From CBDFMG01 sp965221205 [NCBI: bacterium] (lineage in GTDB: Bacteria > SM23-31), in contig OZ244870.1 in NCBI GenBank assembly GCA_965221205.1, positions 2,604,001 to 2,668,000 of the forward strand: a DNA stretch of 64,000 nt, given 5' to 3'. Shown one piece after another: positions 46,350-56,678 of this stretch. A model generated the notes under the pieces. It worked only from the letters and a program-made list of their open reading frames with translations, was not told the DNA's origin and made no database searches. Numbering within the stretch: the stretch's first letter is position 1; each line of letters begins with the position of its first letter. The translations under genes and the position numbers were made by a program.

Positions 46350-46934
46350 TTAATTCGTTTCGATATCGGGTTCTTGTTCATCACCTTCTTGAGACTTTAT
46401 ATTCTGAATTTTATCACGGATTTTTGCAGCATTTTCATAGTCTTCATCATCGATCGCTTTTTGAAGCTGTTCACTCAGTAGAGATATTTCAGACATTTCA
46501 AACTGTGCCTCATCGTCTATTTTAACTGCAGCTTTATCAATAACCTGTGAAGCGACAAATATAGGGGCTTTCATACGGAGCGCAATAGCAACAGCATCAG
46601 AAGGCCGGGAATCTATACTGATTGTATCCCCATTGTTTTTAAGAGCAATCTTTGCATAAAATGTATTTTCTTTAAGATCATTTATGAGAATCCGAGTAAT
46701 TTCAAGCTCTGCAGAGTTAAGAACCGTTTTAAAAAGGTCGTGGGTAAGGGGACGCTGCATTTCAACACCCTGCATATTCCATGCTATCGATTGCGCCTCC
46801 CACTGGCCTATCACTATAGGTAATAACCGTTTTTCTTCATCATCAATGAGCAACATGAGAAACTGATTAGTCGTCGGATCAGCCGTCACACCATGGACAC
46901 GAACAGAAATTACATTTTTGTCTTTTTGAGCCAT
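46350..46934 (-). CDS. Bifunctional nuclease family protein (DUF151) with UVR motif
   Basis: This 194-residue protein has an N-terminal DUF151/BFN domain (VHGVTADPTTNQFLMLLIDD, LPIVIGQWEAQSIAW, DSRPSDAVAIALRM). A C-terminal UvrB/UvrC-type helix pair follows (SEQLQKAIDDEDYENAAKIR). The family has been reported with DNase/RNase activity in plants and Thermotoga; the bacterial role is not settled. The architecture with a UVR tail is common in Bacteroidota and relatives. Confidence 0.88.
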   Translation of the reverse strand: MAQKDKNVISVRVHGVTADPTTNQFLMLLIDDEEKRLLPIVIGQWEAQSIAWNMQGVEMQRPLTHDLFKTVLNSAELEITRILINDLKENTFYAKIALKNNGDTISIDSRPSDAVAIALRMKAPIFVASQVIDKAAVKIDDEAQFEMSEISLLSEQLQKAIDDEDYENAAKIRDKIQNIKSQEGDEQEPDIETN

Positions 46935-47128
46935 GAATTATACAGTAATTTATTTACGACAATGCGCTAATGTGCTAACTACCATTGTTTTCAATTTCAA
47001 TATAGCTATTAGAACATATGAAAGCAATATTAAATTTGAAAATAAAAAAGGTCCGATTTTCTCTGATTTCTGAACAAAATAATTGCTTCAATGGAGTGCT
47101 TTTAAGATGAAATAACCAAAAAATAAAT

Positions 47129-47496
47129 TCACTTTTTTCTTAGTTCTTGTACCGCTTCGTCCTCGGATTCGAACACATTAAAAGTTCTATCAAGATTAGC
47201 TATTCTGAAAAGTGACACTACTCTATCGCGCAAACAGCAAAGTGCAATGCTCCCGTCTACTTCATTCAATTGCCGTTTACCGAACGTCAATGCACCCAGG
47301 CCAGAATTGTCCATTGATTCAACTTCATTCATATTCAACAGCACGGTAGCACGGTTCTTGCTCCTTCAGCCATCAACTTCAGAAGTTCAGTTTTGAATTT
47401 CTGAGCCAAATCAGTGCCAAGATTATTCTCATGTAGTGTAATTATACAAACGTTATCTTTTGTTTTATGAGTGTACGCAATACTTTGGTCTGACAT
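47129..47496 (-). pseudogene. STAS-domain anti-anti-sigma factor disrupted by an 8-bp tandem duplication
   Basis: From the ATG at 47496 the frame reads MSDQSIAYTHKTKDNVCIIT, ending shortly after LLKLMAEGARTVLP. There ACCGTGCT occurs twice in a row (47340-47355, minus strand) and shifts the frame. Removing one copy joins GARTVL to LNMNEVESMDNSGLGALTFG, the SpoIIAA-type phosphoserine motif (DSSGLG; here DNSGLG), and then FNVFESEDEAVQELRKK. The rest of the domain is undamaged, so the duplication looks recent. Confidence 0.85.
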
Positions 47497-47582
47497 TATT
47501 TGAATCCCCGATTATTTTTACGATAATTGAGCACCAATCTATGAATTAAATTGGATTTGCAATCTCTGTTTGCTCATCATAC

Positions 47583-50500
47583 TCATCTGTTTTTGACTTC
47601 TTCATGATTGATACGCACCGAAATCAATTTCGAAATACCAGTTTCTTCCATAGTAACACCATACAAGTTGTTCGCTACTTCCATGGACTTTTTATTATGG
47701 GTGACGACAATAAATTGCGTATCTTTTGAAAACTCTTTGAGCATAGTAGTGAACCGGGTAACATTCGCATCATCAAGTGGTGCATCAACTTCATCAAGTA
47801 TACAAAACGGGCTTGGTTTTACTTTATATATTGCCAGTAATATAGCGAGTGCAGTTAACGACTTTTCACCACCAGAAAGAAGTGCGATTGATTGAATCTT
47901 TTTACCTGACGGTTGTGCAAAAACATCAATTTTCGAATGCAATGGATCATCGGTTTCGACAATTTGCATGTCCGCCTCCCCATCGCCAAAGAAGCTGGTA
48001 AATATTGATTTAAAATTAATACGAACAAGCTGAAATGTTTGCTCAAACCGCTCTTTAGCAGTATTGTTGATTTTCTCAATTGTTTCAATCAGAGTTTTTT
48101 CCGCTTCAGCAAGATCTTCAGATTGACTGATTAAAAACTGCATTCGCTCTTTTTCTTTATCATATTCATCAAGCGCCTCCAAATTTACCGGTCCAAACAC
48201 TTCTGTCCGTTGAATAAGGTTCTGTTTTTTCTGAATAATTTCATCAAGATCATACTCTTCTGTACCAGCTTTAAGAGAGTCAATTTCGATCCCTTTCTCT
48301 TCCATTCTTTCATTCAAGAAACTTAATTCGTTGTGGATTTCCAGTAAATCTTCCTTTTTACCTTGTATGGTATCCTTGACGCTTTCTACATCATTTTGAA
48401 TGGTCATGAAACTATCGAATTCGGATTTGGTTTCTTCCTGAAATGTATTCAATTCCTCTCTGTTTGCAAGCACATTTTCTTCACATTGACGCTGATCATT
48501 AAAAAGGTTTTCAAGTGTTTCTTTTAATTCATCAATTTTTTGATTTGTTGCAACAATCAGATTTCGTGCCTCTTGAAGCGACTCTTCCCTCTTTATTTTA
48601 TCAGCATGTATATCACCTAAAAGCAGATCAAGCCTTTCAGATTCCTTTGTGCGACTCAGGAGAGACTCTTTTATCCGGGCAGTTTGAGCATTATAGTCCG
48701 AGAAATTGTTTTCGACATTTTCCCGTTCAGTCTCCAAAGCGGCTTCTTCATACTGAATTTTATCCCGTTCATCTTCTAAAGATTCTCGTTCACTTTCTAA
48801 TCTCGATATTTCAGTGCCGATTTCATTAATTTGGGTAGTGTCAGTTTTGAAAAGCTCGAGTTGTTTTGTTTCAAAAATCAGTTTTTCCAGCTCTTCTTCA
48901 AGCTGATTCTTTTCATAAATTACAATATCAAAACGACGATGTAGCAATTCCAGCTCTTTAGATTTGTTTTCAACCATCCTGTCTTTTTCAGAAAGTTTAC
49001 TAACAATTTTTTCGTTCTCTTCTCTGATCAATTGCAGCGCAGACACTTTTTTCTCTAATTCTGATAGACAATTTTTAATTATTCTATCAATTTCAGTCAT
49101 TCTATCTTTTCTACCAATAATGCTTGTATCCGAATCTTTTGATCTCCCCCCCGAATACAGATATTCTGTCGAAACAATTTCACCTGAGTTGTTAACAAAC
49201 CGGCAGGGATATGTCCTCCTGATTTTTGCGTCGAGCATATCTCCCTCAACATATACAACATCCCCAAGAAGAACATTTAATAGTGGTATTAAAGATTTAT
49301 CAGTTTTAATTTCATCGACAAGAAGGATACCCGATTCATCTTTTCGATTCTCATTCTTATGAATGGGTGCATTTAAGTTTGCATTAATTTTATCAAGAGC
49401 TACAAATGTAGCTCGTCCACTATTTAGTGATCGAAGATAAGAAAGAGCGTTTTCTACATTTTTAACAGAGTCAACTACAACGTAGTGTGCTTGTTCTCCA
49501 AGAATCGCCTCAACAGCATTTCGATATTGATCGGGCACAGATATAAGGTCAGCTAATGTGCCCAATACCCCCGCAACTTCATCTTTAACCTGTAAGATTT
49601 TAGAGACACCACTCGGAAGCCCTCCATATTCCTCAACCAGACTATTGAGAAATTGATATTTGGCTTTATTTGTTTCTAAGGAGACTTTTAACTCATTAAT
49701 CTGCAATTCATAATTCCTCATATCCTCGATAAGTTTATCACTGATGCTGCGCAGTTCTTCTTTATTCTTTTTCTCTTTTGCAATTTTATTTTCAAGCTGA
49801 CTCTTCAGACTGGATATATCCAAATCAGTTTTTTGAAGTAATTTCAGTTTCCCAGTCGATTCTTTGTGTGATTCATGCAATGACTCAAGCCTTTTTTCAC
49901 ATTCTTTAGACTCATGCATCAGAGTGTCTTTAGCACGTTTTTTCTCTTCAAGATTTTTTAAAACATCAAAGGCTTTTTGGTTCTTTTCAAGGAATATGCT
50001 TTTTTTCAGCTTATACTCCTCCAGAAAGACATTTCTCTTATCTCGGAATTCATTCAGTTTCTTTCCCGCACCTTCCAACTCATGTTCTATTGAAACGTAT
50101 TGCCTCCGGGAATCTTCTATTCTGCTTATTGTCTCTTCAGTATTATCTTTGAGACTAACAATTTCCAATTCCAACCGTTTTTGTGTTTCACCTAGCGCTG
50201 CAGAGCGTTCGCTTAATGTTGCAATAGAGCTGTCCGTGGCACGGACATGTTCGGAAAATTTATTCAGTTTATCCTGTGCTTGCGCCAACAACTTCTGTTT
50301 CTCAATAATTTCATTTTGCGCTTTTTCAAATGCAGCTTTGTCTTTGGCGACTTTACCAGAAAGATTCGAATGGGTGTTTTTTAGCGCATCTATCTCACTT
50401 TCAATCGGTTTTTTTCGCTTATGCAAATCATCCAATTTGTAGAAATAGAACAACTTTTCAACTGACATCAACTCATTCTTAAGCTTTTCGTACCGATGAG

Positions 50501-51134
50501 CGCGATTCATCTTCAACTTAAGAGCATTAACGTTCCGTTCAACCTCATTAATAATATCTTTAACTCGAATTAAATCCTGTCGTGTAGCACCAAGCTTTCT
50601 CAACGTCTCTTGCCGCCGGGACTTGTATTTTGTGATTCCAGACGCTTCTTCAAATAGTCTCTTACGAAAGTCATCACTATCTTTCAAAAGCATTTCAATC
50701 ATGCTTAATTCGATAACAGAATACGCATCTGCCCCCATTCCACTATCCATAAGGAGATTTGAAATATCTTTCAGCCGGCAAACCTGCTTATTTAATAGAT
50801 ATTCACTATCTCCAGAACGGTAAAGACGCCTCGAGATCATGATTTGTGAGTAGTCAATGGGAAGAATGTTTTTTGTGTTTTCAATAACCAGAGAAACTTC
50901 GGCAAATCCGAGCCCGCGCCTATTTGCCGTTCCGCAAAAAATAACACTATCCATTCTTTCACTCCTGAGAACAGAGGATTTCTGCTCTCCAAGCACCCAT
51001 CTGATTGCATCTACAATGTTTGTTTTACCGCATCCGTTTGGCCCAACAATTGCCGTAATGCCATCATCGAATTTTATGCTTGTTTTATGTGCAAAAGATT
51101 TAAATCCTACAAGATCAACTTGAGATAAGTACAT
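47583..51134 (-). CDS. smc: Chromosome segregation protein SMC
   Basis: SMC is the core of bacterial condensin. The 1183-residue protein has Walker A GPNGCGKT (31-38), two long coiled coils around a hinge (GGLPSGVSKILQVKDEVAGV, then LGEQAHYVVVDSV), the ABC signature LLSGGEKSLTALAIL and Walker B FCILDEVDAPLDD. All parts are complete. Partners ScpA and ScpB are not in the window. It follows the GH2-like gene by 8 bp, so the two probably share a transcript. Confidence 0.97.
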   Translation of the reverse strand: MYLSQVDLVGFKSFAHKTSIKFDDGITAIVGPNGCGKTNIVDAIRWVLGEQKSSVLRSERMDSVIFCGTANRRGLGFAEVSLVIENTKNILPIDYSQIMISRRLYRSGDSEYLLNKQVCRLKDISNLLMDSGMGADAYSVIELSMIEMLLKDSDDFRKRLFEEASGITKYKSRRQETLRKLGATRQDLIRVKDIINEVERNVNALKLKMNRAHRYEKLKNELMSVEKLFYFYKLDDLHKRKKPIESEIDALKNTHSNLSGKVAKDKAAFEKAQNEIIEKQKLLAQAQDKLNKFSEHVRATDSSIATLSERSAALGETQKRLELEIVSLKDNTEETISRIEDSRRQYVSIEHELEGAGKKLNEFRDKRNVFLEEYKLKKSIFLEKNQKAFDVLKNLEEKKRAKDTLMHESKECEKRLESLHESHKESTGKLKLLQKTDLDISSLKSQLENKIAKEKKNKEELRSISDKLIEDMRNYELQINELKVSLETNKAKYQFLNSLVEEYGGLPSGVSKILQVKDEVAGVLGTLADLISVPDQYRNAVEAILGEQAHYVVVDSVKNVENALSYLRSLNSGRATFVALDKINANLNAPIHKNENRKDESGILLVDEIKTDKSLIPLLNVLLGDVVYVEGDMLDAKIRRTYPCRFVNNSGEIVSTEYLYSGGRSKDSDTSIIGRKDRMTEIDRIIKNCLSELEKKVSALQLIREENEKIVSKLSEKDRMVENKSKELELLHRRFDIVIYEKNQLEEELEKLIFETKQLELFKTDTTQINEIGTEISRLESERESLEDERDKIQYEEAALETERENVENNFSDYNAQTARIKESLLSRTKESERLDLLLGDIHADKIKREESLQEARNLIVATNQKIDELKETLENLFNDQRQCEENVLANREELNTFQEETKSEFDSFMTIQNDVESVKDTIQGKKEDLLEIHNELSFLNERMEEKGIEIDSLKAGTEEYDLDEIIQKKQNLIQRTEVFGPVNLEALDEYDKEKERMQFLISQSEDLAEAEKTLIETIEKINNTAKERFEQTFQLVRINFKSIFTSFFGDGEADMQIVETDDPLHSKIDVFAQPSGKKIQSIALLSGGEKSLTALAILLAIYKVKPSPFCILDEVDAPLDDANVTRFTTMLKEFSKDTQFIVVTHNKKSMEVANNLYGVTMEETGISKLISVRINHEEVKNR

Positions 51135-51142
51135 ACTATTCT

Positions 51143-53785
51143 TTACTTTAATTGTGAATAAGCAGATTTATAATATTGCTGCACAAAAGAGAACGATTTA
51201 TTGTTCATTTGGAAATAAAATGCTATCCCGCTAACAACCATCACAAGTATTACTATAAGGTTTACTATGGCACGAATGAATTCCGAATGAAATGTTACAT
51301 GCATCGCCAAAATGAGTCGGGAGATGAACCAGATCATGAATACAGCAACAACACCACCGTAAATAATCGTGGTTGACGAATTTTGCAAGGCTGAATATAG
51401 TGCCATTGAAAAAGGCAATAGAAATATGAAATTGATAGCAGACCACACAAGCAAATTAAATGAAGAACTTCTTCCTCTTCGCATACCAGTAATTTTGATC
51501 GATATTTTATGGAAAGCAGCTACAAACCAAATCAGAATTAAAAATAGAATTATAAGAAAACATGTGTTTAAGATTGGATTCCAGATTAAAAATACTATCA
51601 GATTTTTGAACCATTGAGAAACAATAAATTGAGACAGGAGAACATCAAAATATACACCGTCTTTGTGAAAATAAGCTATACTTGCAACACCCAATGCAAA
51701 ACTTGATGCAATTCCAAATCCCAAGACTACCGTCTGCCATGAATGCACATTACGTCCTCCCAACATATCTTCAAAAAATATTTTCGGAAAAATGAGTGAT
51801 CTTCGAAAATTTTGACCGAACCACTTGTTTTGTTTCAAGGCAACCAGCAAAATTATGATAATTGCAAAACCGGCATATATTAATCGGCCTTGAATTTGAG
51901 TTTGATTTTCCTCAAATGTAAAAGGCAGAACTTGTCTATTTGAAAGTGCAGCACTTAAGTGTTGAAACGCAAGCCTTGGTTCACGTTTCTCTGTTGTCAA
52001 CCCCAAGTAATTGATTCTATTCTCAGAATGACTGCCTGCGGCTAATACAGGGATATTCGCTTTCCAATCAGCAAAACCCCACCAAAATAGACCGTCAATT
52101 TGTTCATTTATGATATTATTGAGATATAATTCAGTAATGTATTTGGCTTGGTTTTTCACTGAAGTCTGATCTATGCCTGCACCTCCTGAAAGATCGGGTT
52201 TTACATGCGAACCGATTCTGCCAATAATGATAGGCCTTTTCAAAACCGATGTGCTTTGTGATTTTATGATTCGAGTAAGATCATCAATATCAGGATTAAA
52301 TAAATCAAACAACGTTACATCAAATAAAGAGTTACACAGATCACCTTTGAGGATTTCAGTTGAATAATAAATTGGTCGTGAATCTAACGAACGTGCTTCT
52401 TCAGACAATGCAGAAAAATAATGTTCTGTATTTTCTTTTGTCACGTCGAGATTTGATCCCAATCCCCAACCAATGATTGCCGGATGGTGGCGGTCTCGCT
52501 CTATCATTTCCCGAACTACCGCAATAGAATGGTCAATATACTCTTGTGATCCAAGTATCTCGGCTGCAACATAGTTGACAGGCATTTCTTCCAGCACAAG
52601 AAGGCCTAATTGATCACATAATGTATAAAAATAGGGATGGTTAGGATAAGGGCCTGACCGAACTGCATTTATACCGAGGTTTTTTATAAGAATCAGATCT
52701 TCCCGTTGTTGTGACCATGGAAGTGAAATCCCGTAATCAGGATGCTGCTCCATTCGGTATACACCATTTAGATGAACTTTAAAGCCATTCAGATAAAAAC
52801 CATCATTTTTAAATGCAATATGCCTAAAACCGAATGTTTCTCGAAATCTGCCTATTACTGTATTACTTTGTTGTATAATTGAGACTGTAAGTTGATACAG
52901 CACAGGATTCTCAGGAGACCACAGCTCAACATTTCGAAATGTTACATTCATGGTATCCTGATATGCCTGGTGAATCGAAAAATATTTGGGATTTGCTGCC
53001 GTGCTTTTTACCAAATTCCCTGTTATTAAATTGTGCACTTCTATATAATAACCCACATCCTGAATGTCTTCTTGTAAAACACTTTCGCTCTGATTTTCAA
53101 GAGTTAGAGGTGAGGTCTGATTATAGTTTTGAAACAGATAAGACATAATCGATGTAACGTTTTTAAACTCCCTATCGAATTGATAATCAATTTTCCAATT
53201 TGCAAGTGACACCTTAGGATTGAGCTGGAAAAATATTTCTCTAACAATCCCCGTATACCGTTTCCAACCCCATGGCCTTGAACGTGCAAGGTCAAGTATG
53301 TCAACACCTTGAGAATTATCAATTGTAATTTCTATCGTGTTCTCATTCCCCGGGCGCAATAATTTGTCTAATACATCCAAATAAAAGCTCGTGTATCCTC
53401 CGGAATGTGAACCGACATATGTTCCATTAATCCAAATTGAGCTGTTATAGTTTATACCCAGTATCACAAGGCGGGCATGATAGCGTGCTGCATCTTCTGG
53501 TAGAAAGAAGATTTTACGGTAAGTAAGCTTATCCGTATATTCTAAAGAACTTGGTACCTTCACTTTCTGCCAAGTTTTGTTAGTGCCGATTCGAATATCC
53601 CATTCACCATTTAAGTCGACAACTTCCCCAAACTCCGCCGCTGACATAACATTTACATTATCGGGAACATTGTTATACTCGGAATTAATTAGCGCAGTAA
53701 TACCCGTTTGTGCCGAAACAAAAGACGATTGCACCAGCAACAAAAGCATAGTAAATGATAGTAATTGGATGGTATGTATATTCAT
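51143..53785 (-). CDS. GH2-like pseudoenzyme with a C-terminal membrane domain
   Basis: A signal peptide is followed by a GH2 sugar-binding domain (LNGEWDIRIG, IWINGTYVGSHSGGYTSFYLDV), an immunoglobulin-like domain and a TIM barrel (FYLNGFKVHLNGVYRMEQHPDYG). The acid/base position, normally GNE, reads GSN at 443-445 (WGLGSN). The nucleophile, normally EYG/EFG, reads RIG near 523-525. Both catalytic Glu are therefore missing. From about residue 650 there are about six membrane helices. It cannot hydrolyse by the GH2 mechanism; sugar binding or wall sensing is possible. It is the gene upstream of smc. Confidence 0.85.
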   Translation of the reverse strand: MNIHTIQLLSFTMLLLLVQSSFVSAQTGITALINSEYNNVPDNVNVMSAAEFGEVVDLNGEWDIRIGTNKTWQKVKVPSSLEYTDKLTYRKIFFLPEDAARYHARLVILGINYNSSIWINGTYVGSHSGGYTSFYLDVLDKLLRPGNENTIEITIDNSQGVDILDLARSRPWGWKRYTGIVREIFFQLNPKVSLANWKIDYQFDREFKNVTSIMSYLFQNYNQTSPLTLENQSESVLQEDIQDVGYYIEVHNLITGNLVKSTAANPKYFSIHQAYQDTMNVTFRNVELWSPENPVLYQLTVSIIQQSNTVIGRFRETFGFRHIAFKNDGFYLNGFKVHLNGVYRMEQHPDYGISLPWSQQREDLILIKNLGINAVRSGPYPNHPYFYTLCDQLGLLVLEEMPVNYVAAEILGSQEYIDHSIAVVREMIERDRHHPAIIGWGLGSNLDVTKENTEHYFSALSEEARSLDSRPIYYSTEILKGDLCNSLFDVTLFDLFNPDIDDLTRIIKSQSTSVLKRPIIIGRIGSHVKPDLSGGAGIDQTSVKNQAKYITELYLNNIINEQIDGLFWWGFADWKANIPVLAAGSHSENRINYLGLTTEKREPRLAFQHLSAALSNRQVLPFTFEENQTQIQGRLIYAGFAIIIILLVALKQNKWFGQNFRRSLIFPKIFFEDMLGGRNVHSWQTVVLGFGIASSFALGVASIAYFHKDGVYFDVLLSQFIVSQWFKNLIVFLIWNPILNTCFLIILFLILIWFVAAFHKISIKITGMRRGRSSSFNLLVWSAINFIFLLPFSMALYSALQNSSTTIIYGGVVAVFMIWFISRLILAMHVTFHSEFIRAIVNLIVILVMVVSGIAFYFQMNNKSFSFVQQYYKSAYSQLK

Positions 53786-54090
53786 GAATTAGAATTCTTT
53801 TATTGGTGTTATCGGTGAGAAATTTATTTTAATCTAAAATGTAATAATAAGGCTCAATAAATACAATGGAAAATTTAAACACTCTTTCTATAACGATTTG
53901 CTTTCATTAATCTTTAATTTAGCTTAACATACATGATTTATTTTTCTTGACAATTGACCGCTTAATAGCTATTTTTTCGCAGTTCAACAATGAAATATCT
54001 TCATTATTTTTCTTCCATTAGTTACTATAATTTTATAGAAAACAAACTCATTATTTATAGTAATAAATTGAGGTAGCGGGAGGATTGGCT
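53786..54090 (+). promoter_or_regulatory. Divergent intergenic region with a possible promoter
   Basis: This A/T-rich 305-bp gap separates the GH2-like gene from the metallopeptidase gene. TTGACA (53947-53952) and TATTTT (53970-53975) are 17 bp apart and point toward the peptidase. FCB bacteria often use a different -33/-7 promoter, so this is tentative. GGGAGG lies seven bases before the peptidase ATG. Confidence 0.35.
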
Positions 54091-56556
54091 ATGTTCAGAA
54101 ATATGCTAAGTATTCTTTGCATTATGTTATTGTGTTCACAGGTATACGCTCAATTTTCAACAATTGAGGTAAAAACTCAAGAATTAGATCGACATGAAGG
54201 ATTTTTCACCTATTACTGGGATGAAAACAGCGGAAAGATATGGTTGGAAATAACTCGATTCGACGAAGAGTTTCTCATTGTCTTTTCACTTCCTGCCGGT
54301 CTTGGTTCAAATGATGTTGGTCTTGACAGAGGACGTTTAGGAGAATCGAAAATTGTAAAATTTATACGGAGTGGACCAAAAGTCTTCCTTATTCAACCGA
54401 ATTATGCCTTTCGCGCAACAACAAATAACGAATTTGAGCAGAAAGCCGTTGATGAAGCTTTTGCCACATCTGTCATCTGGGGATTTGATATAGCTGCGAT
54501 AGAAAGAGGTGCCGTCCTTGTTGATGCAACAAATTTCCTGCTTCGTGACGGATTCAATGCCGCCGGAACTTTACGAAGTATGAATCAAGGTAATTTTAAA
54601 CTCGATCCATCCCGTTCTGCATTGCTCAGACAAAATACGAAAAATTTCCCACTCAATACAGAATTTGATGTTTTGCTGACCTTTACGGGTGACAACCCCG
54701 GTAATTTTGTACGCAGTGTTGCACCGGACCCCTCAGCTATTTCTCTTAGGCAACATTATTCATTGGTACAGCTCCCAGATGACAATTATAAGATACGTGT
54801 TTTTGATCCCCGATCTGGTGTCGGCGGTATCAGCTTTATGGATTATGCAACTCCGATCAGTGAACCAATTGTCAAAAGATTTGCCAGAAGACACAGACTT
54901 GAAAAAAAATATCCCAATGCAGTCATTAGTGAAGCTGTTGAACCAATTGTATATTATGTTGACAGAGGGGTACCCGAGCCAATCCGATCGGCACTCATTG
55001 AAGGAGCTCAATGGTGGAACGAGGCATTTGAAGCTATTGGCTATAAAGATGCATTCAGAGTCGATGTTATGCCTAAAGACGCTGACCCTATGGATATTCG
55101 GTATAACGTTATAAACTGGGTGCACCGGTCGACAAGAGGATGGTCTTATGGCGGAGGTGTGACCGACCCGCGTACTGGCGAAATTCTCAAAGGGCATGTT
55201 TCTCTGGGATCGCTCAGAGTGCGACAAGACTTCCTAATAGCCGAAGGGCTACTTGCACCCTACGAAGATGACTCTGACACCCCACTGGAAATGGAAGAAA
55301 TGGCGCTTGCACGCTTACGGCAACTCTCTGCACATGAAGTGGGTCACACTCTCGGTTTTCCCCATAATTACTATGCAAGCGTTAATGGAAGAGCGAGCGT
55401 CATGGACTATCCTCATCCACTTGTCACAATAGATAATAATGGTTCTGTTAATTTATCGGACGCATATGACAATAGCATAGGTGCATGGGATAAAGTAGCT
55501 GTTGCTTGGGCATATTCAGATTACACATCAGGTACAGATGAAAGTAAAGCATTAAATAAAATAATTACAGATGCTCTCGACAAAGGAATGCTCTATATAA
55601 CCGACCAGGATGCACGTCCACAGGGATCAGCCCATCCTTATGCTCACTTATGGGATAATGGAACCAATGCTGTTGATGAGTTGGAACGAGTGTTGAAAGT
55701 CAGAAGAAGGGCGCTTGAAAATTTTTCCGAAAAAAACATCCGTTACGGAATGCCTATGGCAACTCTGGAAGAAGCTCTTGTACCAATTTTCTTGTTTCAT
55801 CGCTATCAGTTAGAAGCTGCAGCAAAAGTTCTTGGCGGCGCTAACTATTTTTATACACTTCGGGGTGACGGTCAGAAAACAATTGAGATTGTTCCGCCTG
55901 ATGAGCAGCGGCGCGCGCTCAATATGCTATTGAGAACTCTTACTCCGGCGGAGCTACTTGTGGAAGAGCGGATTATGAATCTCATTCCACCCAGACCTCC
56001 TTTTTATGGGCAAACATCAGAGTTATTCGGAAGTTATACAGGTTCTACATTCGATCCACTTCTTGTTGTGGAATCTGCTGCCAATTTGACCGTGACTTTT
56101 TTACTGAATCGTGAACGTGCAGCGCGATTAATCGAATACAATGCGCGCAACAACGATTATCCGGGATTAAGTGAAATAATTGATACCATCATTGATGAAA
56201 CGTGGAAAGTGAATAAGTGTGAAGGGCTGATTCAAGAGGCTCAGATAGTTGTCAACAATCTTGTACTCCATAAACTCATGGATCTATCTGCCGATAATGA
56301 TGCTTCAACACAAGTTAGGGCAATAGCGTCGTTAAAGATTGAAAACTTGCATTTCTGGATTGAATCGCAAACTGAAAGCATAGTAAGTGATTCACAAAAA
56401 GCTCACTTTTTCTTTGCACTGCACGAGATTGAATTGTTCCAGAATAATCCTGCACAATTCAAATATTCGCAACCACTAAATGCTCCAGCAGGATCTCCGA
56501 TCGGAATGCCGGATAATGCTCAATGTGATTACGATTATTTCAACACAATATGGTAA
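54091..56556 (+). CDS. Exported zinc metallopeptidase (metzincin-like, DUF4953/DUF5117 type)
   Basis: GGGAGG stands seven bases before the ATG at 54091. A signal peptide (MFRNMLSILCIMLLCSQVYAQ) is followed by the N-terminal DUF5117-like region (GFFTYYWDENSGKIWLEI, RSGPKVFLIQPNYAFRA). The protease domain has HEVGHTLGFPH at 415-425, the HExxHxxGxxH zinc site, and the Met-turn SVMDYPHP. The C-terminal half is helical. Length 821. The family is common in Bacteroidota and other FCB bacteria; its substrates are unknown. It stands alone between a promoter region and a strong terminator. Confidence 0.9.
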   Translation: MFRNMLSILCIMLLCSQVYAQFSTIEVKTQELDRHEGFFTYYWDENSGKIWLEITRFDEEFLIVFSLPAGLGSNDVGLDRGRLGESKIVKFIRSGPKVFLIQPNYAFRATTNNEFEQKAVDEAFATSVIWGFDIAAIERGAVLVDATNFLLRDGFNAAGTLRSMNQGNFKLDPSRSALLRQNTKNFPLNTEFDVLLTFTGDNPGNFVRSVAPDPSAISLRQHYSLVQLPDDNYKIRVFDPRSGVGGISFMDYATPISEPIVKRFARRHRLEKKYPNAVISEAVEPIVYYVDRGVPEPIRSALIEGAQWWNEAFEAIGYKDAFRVDVMPKDADPMDIRYNVINWVHRSTRGWSYGGGVTDPRTGEILKGHVSLGSLRVRQDFLIAEGLLAPYEDDSDTPLEMEEMALARLRQLSAHEVGHTLGFPHNYYASVNGRASVMDYPHPLVTIDNNGSVNLSDAYDNSIGAWDKVAVAWAYSDYTSGTDESKALNKIITDALDKGMLYITDQDARPQGSAHPYAHLWDNGTNAVDELERVLKVRRRALENFSEKNIRYGMPMATLEEALVPIFLFHRYQLEAAAKVLGGANYFYTLRGDGQKTIEIVPPDEQRRALNMLLRTLTPAELLVEERIMNLIPPRPPFYGQTSELFGSYTGSTFDPLLVVESAANLTVTFLLNRERAARLIEYNARNNDYPGLSEIIDTIIDETWKVNKCEGLIQEAQIVVNNLVLHKLMDLSADNDASTQVRAIASLKIENLHFWIESQTESIVSDSQKAHFFFALHEIELFQNNPAQFKYSQPLNAPAGSPIGMPDNAQCDYDYFNTIW

Positions 56557-56575
56557 TATATTTGATATGTATTCT

Positions 56576-56616
56576 ATAGAAAAAGGTGTTTCCAAATAGG
56601 AAACACCTTTTTCTAT
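56576..56616 (+). terminator. Strong bidirectional-type terminator after the metallopeptidase gene
   Basis: Two perfect 18-base arms (ATAGAAAAAGGTGTTTCC and its complement) enclose a five-base loop. The stem ends in T runs on both strands. It lies 20 bp after the peptidase stop. Confidence 0.88.
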
Positions 56617-56678
56617 AACTTTGGCAGAATACTGCTCAAATACAATTATATATTGCAGTGCTTACGAGCCAACAAACG

